Assembly (NCBI RefSeq): GCF_000382305.1
Contig: NZ_KB908018.1
Span: forward strand, 1 to 64,000
Source: Vitreoscilla stercoraria DSM 513
GTDB lineage: Bacteria > Pseudomonadota > Gammaproteobacteria > Burkholderiales > Neisseriaceae
DNA: 64,000 bases
Reading direction: 5' to 3'
The notes beneath the pieces were generated by a model. It saw nothing but the letters and a program-made list of their open reading frames with translations. It searched no databases and was not told the origin of the DNA. How positions within the stretch are numbered: the stretch's first letter is position 1; each line of letters opens with the position of its first letter. This document shows, in pieces, positions 15,642 to 24,450 of the stretch. The translations under genes were made by a program, and so were the position numbers.

Positions 15642-16649
15642 ATGCAGATGACAACGAAAAAACTGCCACCGCGCACTTTGTCTGTGGCGCCCATGCTGGA
15701 TTGGACCGATCGCCATTACCGTCACATGGCCAGACAAATTACCCACCATGCGTGGTTGTATACGGAAATGGTGACCACCGGTGCGTTGATTCATGGTAAC
15801 CGTGAGCGTTTTTTAGCGTTCAATGAATGCGAACATCCCGTGGCTTTGCAATTGGGTGGCTCAGATGCGGCGGATTTGGCGCAATGTGCCAAAATTGCTG
15901 AAGAATATGGCTATGATGAAGTGAACCTTAATTGCGGTTGCCCAAGCGAGCGCGTGCAGAAAGGCGCATTTGGCGCGTGTTTGATGAATGAAGTGGGTTT
16001 GGTTGCTGATGGTGTCAAAGCGATGCAAGATGTGGTCGACATTGATGTCACGGTCAAGCACCGTATCGGTGTGGATCAGCAAGAAGATTACAGTGTGGTG
16101 CGTGATTTTGTTGGGCATTTGGCAGAGCAAGCGTCCTGTAAAACATTCATTGTCCATGCGCGCAATGCATGGCTTAAGGGTTTGTCCCCTAAAGAAAATC
16201 GCGAAATCCCGCCATTAAAATACGATTATGTTTACCAATTGAAGCGTGATTTTCCTGATTTGGAAATTTTGATTAATGGTGGCGTGACCGATAATGAACA
16301 AATTGCCGAGCATTTAAAACATGTTGATGGCGTGATGGTTGGGCGAGCGGCTTACCATCAACCTTTGACAATGATGGCACAATGGGATGCGCTATTTTAT
16401 GATGATCATCATGAAATCATGAGCTTGGAAAATCTGATTCCTGTGTTACATGATTATGCCAATATGCATATTCAAGCCAATAAAGGTACCTTATTGCGCC
16501 ATATGGCACGTCATTATTTGGGTTTGAGTCATGGTATGAATGGCGCGCGACAATGGCGTCGAATGTTATCAGATGCATCTTTATTGGGACAAAACAACGC
16601 AGATTTATTGCAACAAGCTGGTATGGCTGTGGGTGTTCTCCAAGCTTAA
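15642..16649 (+). CDS. dusA: tRNA-dihydrouridine(20/20a) synthase
   Basis: A 335-aa FMN-dependent enzyme that reduces U20/U20a in the tRNA D-loop. APMLDWTDRHYRHMAR starts the TIM barrel, VNLNCGCPSERVQKGAFGACLM contains catalytic Cys113, and LINGGVTD plus DGVMVGRAAYHQP form the FMN phosphate site; all are DusA-specific. A second ATG two codons in (15648) is an alternative start. A single uptake repeat lies inside the gene at 16129. The gene ends at an uptake-repeat terminator. Confidence 0.95.
   Translation: MQMTTKKLPPRTLSVAPMLDWTDRHYRHMARQITHHAWLYTEMVTTGALIHGNRERFLAFNECEHPVALQLGGSDAADLAQCAKIAEEYGYDEVNLNCGCPSERVQKGAFGACLMNEVGLVADGVKAMQDVVDIDVTVKHRIGVDQQEDYSVVRDFVGHLAEQASCKTFIVHARNAWLKGLSPKENREIPPLKYDYVYQLKRDFPDLEILINGGVTDNEQIAEHLKHVDGVMVGRAAYHQPLTMMAQWDALFYDDHHEIMSLENLIPVLHDYANMHIQANKGTLLRHMARHYLGLSHGMNGARQWRRMLSDASLLGQNNADLLQQAGMAVGVLQA
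16129..16141 (+). repeat. Single uptake-type repeat inside dusA
   Basis: Exact AAGCGTCCTGTAA, encoding part of EQASCKTF. Confidence 0.8.
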
Positions 16650-16710
16650 ATTTTTGACAATATTGGGTTTTGAATCATTTCAATATATTGAAAATAAAAA
16701 AGATATTTAA

Positions 16711-16744
16711 AAAAGCGTCCTGTAATTTTACAGGACGCTTTTTG
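16711..16744 (+). terminator. Uptake-repeat terminator of dusA
   Basis: AAAAGCGTCCTGTAA and TTACAGGACGCTTTT form a perfect inverted pair with a 2-nt loop and a T-run. Confidence 0.85.
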
Positions 16745-16831
16745 GGTTTTTATGAGCATGAAAGTTTAATACAGATAATAATTTAGTATATTTCATCAAT
16801 ATTTTTTAAAAAAATAATCACAAATTAAATT

Positions 16832-16850
16832 GATATTCATAATTACTATC
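16832..16850 (+). promoter_or_regulatory. Fur-box-like operator of the first TonB receptor
   Basis: GATATTCATAATTACTATC matches the 19-bp Fur consensus at 15 of 19 positions by my alignment. It lies about 80 nt before the receptor start in an AT-rich promoter region, so iron repression is likely. Confidence 0.7.
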
Positions 16851-16927
16851 ATTTATAATTCGTAATGTTTGGTTAATCCATTATTTTTGATCCATATTTT
16901 TTTTATCCAAAATTGAGAATGTCTGTC

Positions 16928-19111
16928 ATGCACCAACGTTTTTTACACACTACTTTGTATACGACCTTACTGGCCGCTTTTGCAACCAGTGCTTTTGCCA
17001 ACGAACCTGCAGTAGCAACCAAAGAAGCCGATACTGAATTGGGCGAAATTGTGGTGACTGCCAGCGGTTCTGGCGTGAACATTAAAAATGCGCCTGCGAG
17101 CATTTCGGTGATTTCAGAAACCGAAATCAAACGCCAGCCTGTGACGTCTATTGGTGAATTGATTGGTAAAGAGCCGGGTGTCAGCGGTGGTACAGGTTTG
17201 AATGCTGAAGGCAGCAAAATCAAATTGCGTGGTTTGCCATCTGAATATTCTTTGATTTTGATTGATGGTCGCCGCATTGGCAATTCTTCGCGAGTGTCTT
17301 ATCGTCCTGACTTGGCACGCCAAGATTTGGATTGGATTAGCCCTGAAGCGATTCAACGCATTGAAGTAGTGAAAGGCCCAATGTCGTCTTTGTATGGTTC
17401 GGATGCGATGGGTGGCGTGGTGAATATCATCACTAAAAAAATTCCACAAGAATGGTCAGGCTCTGCAACAGTCAATTACAAAGCACCATCTGACAGCACC
17501 GCAGGCGATACAGTGCAAACCGCTGTGACAGTAGCTGGTCCGATTTTGGAAAACTTGGGTGCACGTTTGACTGTGGCACAAACCCAGCGTGATGCGGACA
17601 GTGGTTTACAGGGCGATGATTTCGCTGATTCAACCACAGGCATTAAAAACCAAAACATCGATGGTAAATTGTCTTGGGAAATCGTAGAAGGTCACACTTT
17701 GGATGTGTTTGGTACTTATGGTAAACAAATCAGCACCAATCCAACATATGCAGAAGGCGCCGATACCAGTGAATTTTGGTTGGGTGGCGAAGGTGAAAAA
17801 GACACCACTGTGACACGTCGTTATGGTGCTGCTTGGGAAGGCGAATACGCATGGGGCAGCAGTGCTTTGAGTGTGTACCGCAATGAGTTTGAAAAGCCTA
17901 ATGAAATGGTTGAAATCGGTGGCGTGTTGTCACCAACTGACCAAGAAAACTCACAAACAGTAATTGACGGTAAAATCAATACCCAATTTCAATTCGGCGT
18001 TGAGCACAATTTGACTGTGGGTGGTCAATGGAAAAAAGAACAACTGACCAACACGCGTACTTTGGGCATCAATTCTAATGGTGCGCCATCTGTTGATGGT
18101 CAAGACCACACAGGCAATACCAATGTTGAAGGCAAATCTTGGGCATTGTTTGTAGAAGACACGATGAAATTGACTGACAAATTCAATTTGACTTTGGGTG
18201 GTCGTTTGGATGATGACAGCCGTTTCGGTACACAATTCTCACCTCGTGGTTATGCAGTTTATAATTTGACCGACAATTGGACGTTAAAAGGCGGTATTTC
18301 ACGCGGCTTCCGTGCGCCTGATTTGGTGCAAACGGCAGCAGGTTTTGCAACAGGCTCTCGCGGCAATGGTTGTAACACCCAATTTGGTCGCTACGATGCA
18401 CAAACCAATCCTAATGGCTTCCGCAGCTCTAACAGTTTGACTGGTTTTGTAAACTGTTACTCAACGGGTAACCCGAGTGCCAAAGCAGAAGAATCAACCA
18501 ACTATGAGTTTGGTTTCAATTTCCAAAATGAAAAATTGAATGCAGGCTTGACGTATTTCCATACTGATTTTGAAAATAAATTAATTACCAAACCTGTGAA
18601 ACACACACCAAGCAGCGATATCAATCCTGCATTCCAAAGCCGTTATCCATATGGTATTTGGTATACCGCAGTGGACAATGCTGATGAAGCGGTGATTCGT
18701 GGTTTGGAAGGTTCTTTGACTTGGTATATTAACGATCAATGGTCTTGGAAACACAATGCTACTTACTTCATTGAAACCAAAAATGAAGAAACCGATCAGC
18801 CTTTGATTGATACGCCTAAGTTTGCTTATAACACCGATTTGTTGTGGTCGCCGAATGACAAATTGAATTTGGGTGCGAACGCGCGTTACACAGGTTCTCA
18901 ATACAAAACCGAAGTGTCTACGCCTGATGTTTTGGAAGCGTATTGGACGTTTGGTTTGAATGCCAATTACAACGTATCAGACAATTTCACTGTGCGCGGT
19001 GGTGTGAGCAATATGTTTAATAAGCAGCCTGAAAAAGACGAATCGGCTTCAGCAGACTACCATTCTATCGAAGGTCGTACGTTCTTCGTGGGTGTGACTG
19101 CTCGTTTCTAA
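16928..19111 (+). CDS. TonB-dependent outer-membrane receptor (CirA/FepA-like), copy 1
   Basis: A 727-aa siderophore-type receptor. The signal peptide ends ATSAFA|NEP. A TonB box-like GEIVVTAS follows, then the plug domain (PASISVISETEI; GSKIKLRGLP; LILIDGRR; IQRIEVVKGPMSSLYGSDAM; GVVNIITKK) and a beta barrel ending in aromatic ARF. ATG 16928 is chosen because the paralogue begins at the matching point after GTCTGTC; TTG 16913 and ATG 16919 are possible. Its ligand is uncertain, perhaps a catecholate siderophore by similarity to CirA/FepA. Cysteine pairs near residues 475-495 suggest a disulfide in an extracellular loop. Confidence 0.92.
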   Translation: MHQRFLHTTLYTTLLAAFATSAFANEPAVATKEADTELGEIVVTASGSGVNIKNAPASISVISETEIKRQPVTSIGELIGKEPGVSGGTGLNAEGSKIKLRGLPSEYSLILIDGRRIGNSSRVSYRPDLARQDLDWISPEAIQRIEVVKGPMSSLYGSDAMGGVVNIITKKIPQEWSGSATVNYKAPSDSTAGDTVQTAVTVAGPILENLGARLTVAQTQRDADSGLQGDDFADSTTGIKNQNIDGKLSWEIVEGHTLDVFGTYGKQISTNPTYAEGADTSEFWLGGEGEKDTTVTRRYGAAWEGEYAWGSSALSVYRNEFEKPNEMVEIGGVLSPTDQENSQTVIDGKINTQFQFGVEHNLTVGGQWKKEQLTNTRTLGINSNGAPSVDGQDHTGNTNVEGKSWALFVEDTMKLTDKFNLTLGGRLDDDSRFGTQFSPRGYAVYNLTDNWTLKGGISRGFRAPDLVQTAAGFATGSRGNGCNTQFGRYDAQTNPNGFRSSNSLTGFVNCYSTGNPSAKAEESTNYEFGFNFQNEKLNAGLTYFHTDFENKLITKPVKHTPSSDINPAFQSRYPYGIWYTAVDNADEAVIRGLEGSLTWYINDQWSWKHNATYFIETKNEETDQPLIDTPKFAYNTDLLWSPNDKLNLGANARYTGSQYKTEVSTPDVLEAYWTFGLNANYNVSDNFTVRGGVSNMFNKQPEKDESASADYHSIEGRTFFVGVTARF

Positions 19112-19134
19112 CGATACATTTCAATCAACATATC

Positions 19135-19168
19135 AAGCGTCCTGTAAACCTTACAGGACGCTTTTTTT
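19135..19168 (+). terminator. Uptake-repeat terminator of receptor 1
   Basis: AAGCGTCCTGTAA, 3-nt spacer, TTACAGGACGCTT, then T-run. Confidence 0.85.
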
Positions 19169-19234
19169 AATGAAATTAGAGTAATAACTGTTGGTAAAAG
19201 GGGATCATTATTAGAATAAATAGCAGTTAAGTTT

Positions 19235-19253
19235 GATATTAATAATGACTATC
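19235..19253 (+). promoter_or_regulatory. Fur-box-like operator of the second TonB receptor
   Basis: GATATTAATAATGACTATC also matches the Fur consensus at 15 of 19 positions and sits about 70-85 nt before the receptor start, mirroring the site at 16832. Confidence 0.7.
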
Positions 19254-19320
19254 ATTTATACTTCACAACGAAATTTAACGTGTTGGGTCTAATATTTAAC
19301 CTTTAGGGGGAAAGTCTGTC

Positions 19321-21534
19321 ATGCGTCAGCATTTTTTACATTCAAAATTATCTGTGTTGGTTTTAGCGGCATTGTCAGTGCCTGCTTTTGCCAATGATGC
19401 AGTGGGCAATGAAGCCGATACCGATTTGGGCGAAGTGGTGGTGACTGCTACGGGTACGGCTCAACGCATCAAAGAAGCCCCTGCTAGCATCACTGTGGTG
19501 ACTGCACAAGAATTACAAGAAAAAAGCCATAGCAATTTGGCTGAAGCTTTGGCTGGTATTCCGGGTGTAGACATTCGCAATGGTGTGAATAAAACAGGTG
19601 GTTTGAATGTGCAATTGCGTGGCATGCCTGCGGATTACACTTTGGTATTGATTGATGGTCGCCGTCAAAATACTTCTGGTTCTATCACACCTAATGGTGT
19701 GGGTGATACTGCCATTGGTTCTATGCCGCCTGTATCACAAATTCAGCGCATTGAAGTGATTCGTGGCCCTATGTCTACTTTGTACGGTTCGGATGCGATG
19801 GGGGGCGTGATTAATATCATTACCAAACCAATATCTTCAGGCGAATGGGGCGGCAATATTGCTGCTGAAACCATTTTGCACCAACATGAAGGTGGCAATA
19901 CCCGCCAAATTGGTTTTTCTACCAGCGGTCCGATTGTGCAAGACAAAATCGGCATTCAATTGCGTGGTAAATATTTTGACCGTGGTGATGCTGAGCGCAT
20001 GATGACAGAAGGTACAGGTCGTGACCCGCGTCCGGGTGAGTCTGAAAACTACGATATTGGTACCAAATTAAGTTTCAATTTGAATGAAAACCATGAATTG
20101 TGGTTGGATTTGAATCGTTCGCGCCAACGTTATAGCAATGAAGACAATCGCATGGGCACGTTGGACAAACCAAATTTGCCTCCAGCTCGTCCAGGTTTGC
20201 CATCTGGTTTGCGTGCCAGTGGCTATAAAGATGCGATTATTTCGATTAAAGAGCAATACGCTTTGGGTCATACCTCTGAGTTTGAAGCAGGCACTTGGAA
20301 GAGCTACGTGATGCAATCGGAAGCCGAAACGCGTGGTCGTACCATGCCTTACGGTTGGACGACCAAAGACGATTCTTACCGTTTTAATGGCGAAGACCGT
20401 ACTTTGACCAACAAAGATTTGACCATCAATACGCAATTCCAAACCGAATTGGGCAATCACAATTTGGTGGTGGGTGCTGAATATTCAGACAATGAAACGG
20501 TGGATTTGGCGGCAGGTAAAGATGTGAAATTCACCCAAGATTCTTGGGCGATGTTCGTTGAAGACCAATGGAAAATCTTGCCAACTTTGGGTTTAACTGT
20601 TGGTGGGCGTTATCAAGATCACAGCAGTTTTGGTGGTCATTTTACGCCACGCGCGTATTTGGTTTGGAACACAACTGACAATTTGACTTTAAAAGGCGGT
20701 GTGAGTACAGGTTACAAAGTGCCAACCAGCAATTCTTTGCATGCAGGCATCAATGGTTGGAGTGGTCAAGGTCGAACTGTGACTGTGGGTTCACCACATT
20801 TGAAACCTGAAAAATCCACCAATTTTGAATTGAGCGCCAATTATGCAACCGAGCGTTTCGATGTGACGGGTACGGCATTTTTGAACAAATTCAAAGACAA
20901 AATTGAAAGCACCACGGTTGATAATTGTGCTGTTAACAATACGTCAAACTGTTATCCATTGGCTGATTTCCCAGCTCAAGCAACCATTGGTCAAAGCTAC
21001 AATGTGGGCGAGGCAGAAACCAAAGGTTTTGAATTGTCTAGTCGTGTGAATTTGACCCAAGATTGGTATGTGAAAGGTGCTTATACTTGGATGAAAACCG
21101 AAATTACTTCAGGCGAAAATAGAGGTCAAGAATTGGTGAGCGCGCCACGTCATGCCTTGAATTTGCATACTGCTTACAATGTGAACGAGCGTTGGAAAAT
21201 TTGGTTTGAAGGTGAATACAAAGCCGACCGCAATCGTTTCCAAGGCGATAAAAAAGACCAATCTGCTGCCAACCAAGCGATGTGGGATGCTACGGGTAAC
21301 AAATTAAAAGGCTATACAGTATTCAATTTGGGTAGTAGCTATCGCTTTACTGACAATTTGAAAGTGTCAGCTTCGATTAATAACTTGTTTGACCGCAAGT
21401 TTGATGAAACTGCCAAATACACTTTCAACGGTCAGCCTGAAGAAGTTTATATGTATTCTAATACGGCACAAAGCATTGCGGGCACATTCATTGAGCGTCG
21501 CAATTTGTGGTTGTCGGTGTCTTACGATTTTTAA
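19321..21534 (+). CDS. TonB-dependent outer-membrane receptor (CirA-like), copy 2
   Basis: A 737-aa paralogue of the receptor just upstream. Signal peptide ends VPAFA|NDA; the TonB-box region is GEVVVTATG; plug motifs PASITVVTAQELQEK, VQLRGMPADYTLVLIDGRR, IQRIEVIRGPMSTLYGSDAM and GVINIITKP are intact; the barrel ends SVSYDF with a terminal Phe. The two receptors share the plug most strongly and differ in loops, as expected after duplication and change of ligand. The SD is AGGGGGAAAG, unusually long and able to pair with the loop of sRNA A. It has its own Fur box and terminator, so it is a separate transcription unit. Confidence 0.92.
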   Translation: MRQHFLHSKLSVLVLAALSVPAFANDAVGNEADTDLGEVVVTATGTAQRIKEAPASITVVTAQELQEKSHSNLAEALAGIPGVDIRNGVNKTGGLNVQLRGMPADYTLVLIDGRRQNTSGSITPNGVGDTAIGSMPPVSQIQRIEVIRGPMSTLYGSDAMGGVINIITKPISSGEWGGNIAAETILHQHEGGNTRQIGFSTSGPIVQDKIGIQLRGKYFDRGDAERMMTEGTGRDPRPGESENYDIGTKLSFNLNENHELWLDLNRSRQRYSNEDNRMGTLDKPNLPPARPGLPSGLRASGYKDAIISIKEQYALGHTSEFEAGTWKSYVMQSEAETRGRTMPYGWTTKDDSYRFNGEDRTLTNKDLTINTQFQTELGNHNLVVGAEYSDNETVDLAAGKDVKFTQDSWAMFVEDQWKILPTLGLTVGGRYQDHSSFGGHFTPRAYLVWNTTDNLTLKGGVSTGYKVPTSNSLHAGINGWSGQGRTVTVGSPHLKPEKSTNFELSANYATERFDVTGTAFLNKFKDKIESTTVDNCAVNNTSNCYPLADFPAQATIGQSYNVGEAETKGFELSSRVNLTQDWYVKGAYTWMKTEITSGENRGQELVSAPRHALNLHTAYNVNERWKIWFEGEYKADRNRFQGDKKDQSAANQAMWDATGNKLKGYTVFNLGSSYRFTDNLKVSASINNLFDRKFDETAKYTFNGQPEEVYMYSNTAQSIAGTFIERRNLWLSVSYDF

Positions 21535-21561
21535 TGGTTTGAATACAAATAGGTTGGAATC

Positions 21562-21595
21562 AAGCGTCCTGTAAATGTTTACAGGACGCTTTTTT
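21562..21595 (+). terminator. Uptake-repeat terminator of receptor 2
   Basis: AAGCGTCCTGTAAA and TTTACAGGACGCTT with a 2-nt loop, then T-run. Confidence 0.85.
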
Positions 21596-21729
21596 ATGGG
21601 TTTTAAAACACGTTGAATAGATTGATTTTTCATATTGAAACAAATATTTAGATTTAATCTATATGAAACAGATGTTTTGCTTAGTTTATTTGCATATAAT
21701 TAAATGACATTAAATTTTAATAATGACAG

Positions 21730-23460
21730 GTGCGAGGCTTGACGATCGATTTTAAGCAAATCAATTTCTATATTCTATTGGGAATTCCTGCACAAACCCA
21801 TTCTGAGCAAGTTGCCAATGTGATTGGGCAACATGCTCAAGCGAAATTATTGCCTGCGCCTATTTTAGAAGCCGCCAAGCATTATTTGCTCAGCGATATG
21901 GCAAGACGACAATATGATTTTTTCTTACATCATCATCCTTTAGCGCCTGAAAAAATCAACATTGCTCGATGGGATGCTTATGCTAAATTGAATTTATCGG
22001 CTGCAGCTTCGCGCCAAGACATTGCCCAAGCATTGCAAGCCAAATGGGGCGAATTGTCTTTGCAAGAATGGTTGCTGGTGCGCAAATGGTTGCTCAATCC
22101 AAGATTGCGTGGACATTATGATGTGCATTGGCAGCAACATTTTTCACCAGAGTCAAAAATTGTAGTGCTGTCTGATACAGGACGTTTACCAATTCAAAAT
22201 GCCGTCATTAACGATGTTTGGCAAGACAAACCATTTTTTCCAAATCGGTGGCTGTGGTTTGGCTTGTCGACTGCGGTGATTGCAGCGACTTTGTATATGC
22301 AACCTTGGCAGCCGCAAATACCGCCTATTGTCCTCAAACATGATTTTCTACCGCCATTTTCTTCTAGCAGCTTCCATGTTGTGGAGAAAACCCAGATTAC
22401 GATTACGGCTGTGGGCGATATGACTTTGGGCAGTCATTTGGGGCAAGACAATACTGCTTTGTTGCCACATTATTGGCAGCAATATGGCTCTAGTTATTTC
22501 CTAGAAAATGTGGCTGATGTGTTGGCGCACGATGACTTGAGCATTGCTAATTTAGAAGGGCCGTTAACCGAAGCGAATGTGCCGACGCCAAAGCAATTTG
22601 CTTTCAAAGGCAAACCTGCATTGGTTCAAATTTTGGAACACGGTTCAATTGAAGCGGTGAATGTGGCGAACAATCACAGCCATGATTATGGGCAACAAGG
22701 TTTGGATGATACTTTAGCGACCTTAAAACACAGCGGCATTCAAGCATTTGGTTATGAGCATTACCAAATATATGAAATTAAAGGCAAGCGCATTGCAATG
22801 GCTGGGGCGAAAGGTTGGGATGTGCAGGAAGGTAAAAAATCGGTAGACAGAGCTTTGGCTTTCTTTAAGCAAGAAAAAATTGATTATTACATCATGTCGT
22901 TTCATTGGGGCAATGAGCGAGAATACCAACAAAATGCCACGCAGCAAGCCTTAGGGCGTTATGCCATAGACCAAGGCTTTCATGCCGTTTTGGGGCATCA
23001 TCCGCACGTCGTACAAGGTGTAGAGCAGTATAAGCAAGGCGTGATTGTGTATTCGTTGGCCAATTTTGTGTTTGGCGGCAACCGCAATCCATCTGATAAA
23101 GACAGCTTAATGGTGCAATTGCAATTGGAGTTTAATGGCAATCAATTGGTCGCCACGGAAGTATTGCCTTTGCCATTGGCAGTGTCTGATACGAACAAGA
23201 CGCACAATTACCAACCGGTTTGGGCCGATGATGTCACGCAAAAACGCATCGTGGCGAAAATGCAGCCTTATAGCAATATCGATATTGATTTAGGTCAGCG
23301 TTTGGAACATGTACACCAGTCTAAAGCAGAAATCCCACAAATGGCACAAGGGCAATATTGGTGTGATGACAGTTTATCGGTTCGGGCGGCGCTGTTCGGA
23401 CACAGCCATGAACGCTTTGCCAAATGTCAGCCAAGGCAAACACCAGCGCATTGGGGATGA
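21730..23460 (+). CDS. CapA-family metallophosphatase-like protein with degenerate J-like N-terminus
   Basis: Residues 224-490 are a CapA/PgsA-type domain of the metallophosphatase fold: ITAVGDMTLGSHLG, SIANLEGPLT, VNVANNHSHDYGQQG, MSFHWGNE, LGHHPHVVQG and VYSLANFVF carry the metal ligands. A TM segment at about 174-192 puts this domain outside the cytoplasm. The cytoplasmic N-terminus is odd: two units ending LLSDMARRQYDFF and LLNPRLRGHYDVH resemble the last helix of J-domains, but no HPD is present. CapA proteins act in poly-gamma-glutamate or capsule-like polymer systems; no partner genes are adjacent. Start is uncertain (GTG 21730 or TTG 21739). Confidence 0.8.
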   Translation: MRGLTIDFKQINFYILLGIPAQTHSEQVANVIGQHAQAKLLPAPILEAAKHYLLSDMARRQYDFFLHHHPLAPEKINIARWDAYAKLNLSAAASRQDIAQALQAKWGELSLQEWLLVRKWLLNPRLRGHYDVHWQQHFSPESKIVVLSDTGRLPIQNAVINDVWQDKPFFPNRWLWFGLSTAVIAATLYMQPWQPQIPPIVLKHDFLPPFSSSSFHVVEKTQITITAVGDMTLGSHLGQDNTALLPHYWQQYGSSYFLENVADVLAHDDLSIANLEGPLTEANVPTPKQFAFKGKPALVQILEHGSIEAVNVANNHSHDYGQQGLDDTLATLKHSGIQAFGYEHYQIYEIKGKRIAMAGAKGWDVQEGKKSVDRALAFFKQEKIDYYIMSFHWGNEREYQQNATQQALGRYAIDQGFHAVLGHHPHVVQGVEQYKQGVIVYSLANFVFGGNRNPSDKDSLMVQLQLEFNGNQLVATEVLPLPLAVSDTNKTHNYQPVWADDVTQKRIVAKMQPYSNIDIDLGQRLEHVHQSKAEIPQMAQGQYWCDDSLSVRAALFGHSHERFAKCQPRQTPAHWG

Positions 23461-23837
23461 TGGAGGTTGATGGACATCGTCATGATGAGCGTCTGATGTC
23501 ATGTTATGAGAATGGTTTTGAGTGGTAGATGAATGAGAAAAACGGTTTTTTAAGGTACTCATATAAAAACAAATGTTGTGAAAGATGATGCTATTTTATT
23601 CAAAAAAATCTATTAAATCAAGGTTGTGAATTTTAGGCTATATGTATTCATTATAAAATGGCAAAAATGCTTAGTGATTGAGTAGATTGCTTGTTGGGTT
23701 TGAGTATGAATTTGAAAATGTATCAATATGAATCATGACGGTTTGTGAGGCGGTATGTCACAGTAACTATTCGGTGTGTTTGGCTGCGGTATGCAGAAAA
23801 TCTAAATGTGAATCTGAAGCGGCTATTCACATCTTGT
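23461..23837. other. Intergenic region without recognisable gene
   Basis: About 375 bp of AT-rich sequence between the capA-like gene and the FKBP promoter. The only ORF, 62 codons on the minus strand overlapping the capA 3' end, lacks an SD and recognisable features. I see no hairpin terminator close to the capA stop. Confidence 0.5.
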
Positions 23838-23843
23838 TATAAT
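23815..23843 (+). promoter_or_regulatory. Extended -10 promoter of the FKBP gene
   Basis: TGTTATAAT contains an extended -10 with a perfect TATAAT (23838-23843); TGAAGC 17 nt upstream is a weak -35. Confidence 0.6.
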
Positions 23844-23873
23844 GCGGTGTTTAGTTTTTTTGTAGGAATAACG

Positions 23874-24314
23874 ATGTCAGTTGCTGAAATATTGGCCAAA
23901 AAGAAAGCGGCTCAAGCTTTGAAAAACTTAGAAGAAGGTCAAGATTTTTTGGCTGAAAATGCCCAAAAAGAAGGCGTGAACGTCTTACCTTCGGGTCTGC
24001 AATACCTTGTCTTGATTGAGGGTACTGGTTCAAAACCGACTCTGGCAGATAAAGTAGTGTGTCATTATCATGGTCAAAATTTAAAAGGTGAAGTATTTGA
24101 CAGCTCGGTGAATCGTGGTCAGCCAGCAACTTTTGCAGTGAATAAGTTGATTCAAGGTTATCAAGAAGCATTGCCATTAATGCCTGTTGGCAGCAAGTGG
24201 GTCTTGTATATTCCATCGGAATTAGCGTATAAAGATGAACATAAATCGAAAGAAATCAGTGCTAATTCAACGTTAATCTTTGAATTAGAGTTACTTGAGA
24301 TTGTATCGTCATAA
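23874..24314 (+). CDS. FKBP-type peptidyl-prolyl cis-trans isomerase
   Basis: A 146-aa cytoplasmic prolyl isomerase of the FklB/Mip branch. A short helical N-terminus (AEILAKKKAAQALKNLEEGQDFLAENAQKEGV) is followed by the FKBP domain with LPSGLQYLVL, KVVCHYHGQNLKGEVFDSS, VIQGY-like LIQGYQEALPLMPVG, WVLYIPSELAY and LIFELELLEI. No signal peptide. ATG 23874 is chosen for its SD (AGGA, 7 nt) and for the promoter lying just upstream; a longer reading frame would overlap that promoter. Ends at a simple terminator. Confidence 0.9.
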   Translation: MSVAEILAKKKAAQALKNLEEGQDFLAENAQKEGVNVLPSGLQYLVLIEGTGSKPTLADKVVCHYHGQNLKGEVFDSSVNRGQPATFAVNKLIQGYQEALPLMPVGSKWVLYIPSELAYKDEHKSKEISANSTLIFELELLEIVSS

Positions 24315-24329
24315 TGACAAACTTATAAT

Positions 24330-24358
24330 AGCGATCTATTTACGGGTCGCTTTTTTTG
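24330..24358 (+). terminator. Terminator of the FKBP gene
   Basis: AGCGA/TCGCT stem with an internal loop followed by seven T. Confidence 0.7.
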
Positions 24359-24450
24359 ATGCATGCCGTTTGATTTAAATCGATATTAAGAGAATGATAT
24401 TCCGTTAAGATAGCCGCCATACAACACCCGTCTCATGAAAAAGGACGCTT

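Noticed and set aside
21730..23460. Intact DnaJ-type cochaperone domain
   Set aside because: No HPD tripeptide in either unit, so Hsp70 stimulation is unlikely; only a degenerate J-like fold is proposed.
23374..23562. A 62-codon minus-strand ORF over the capA 3' end
   Set aside because: No SD, half of it antisense to conserved coding sequence, and no recognisable feature.
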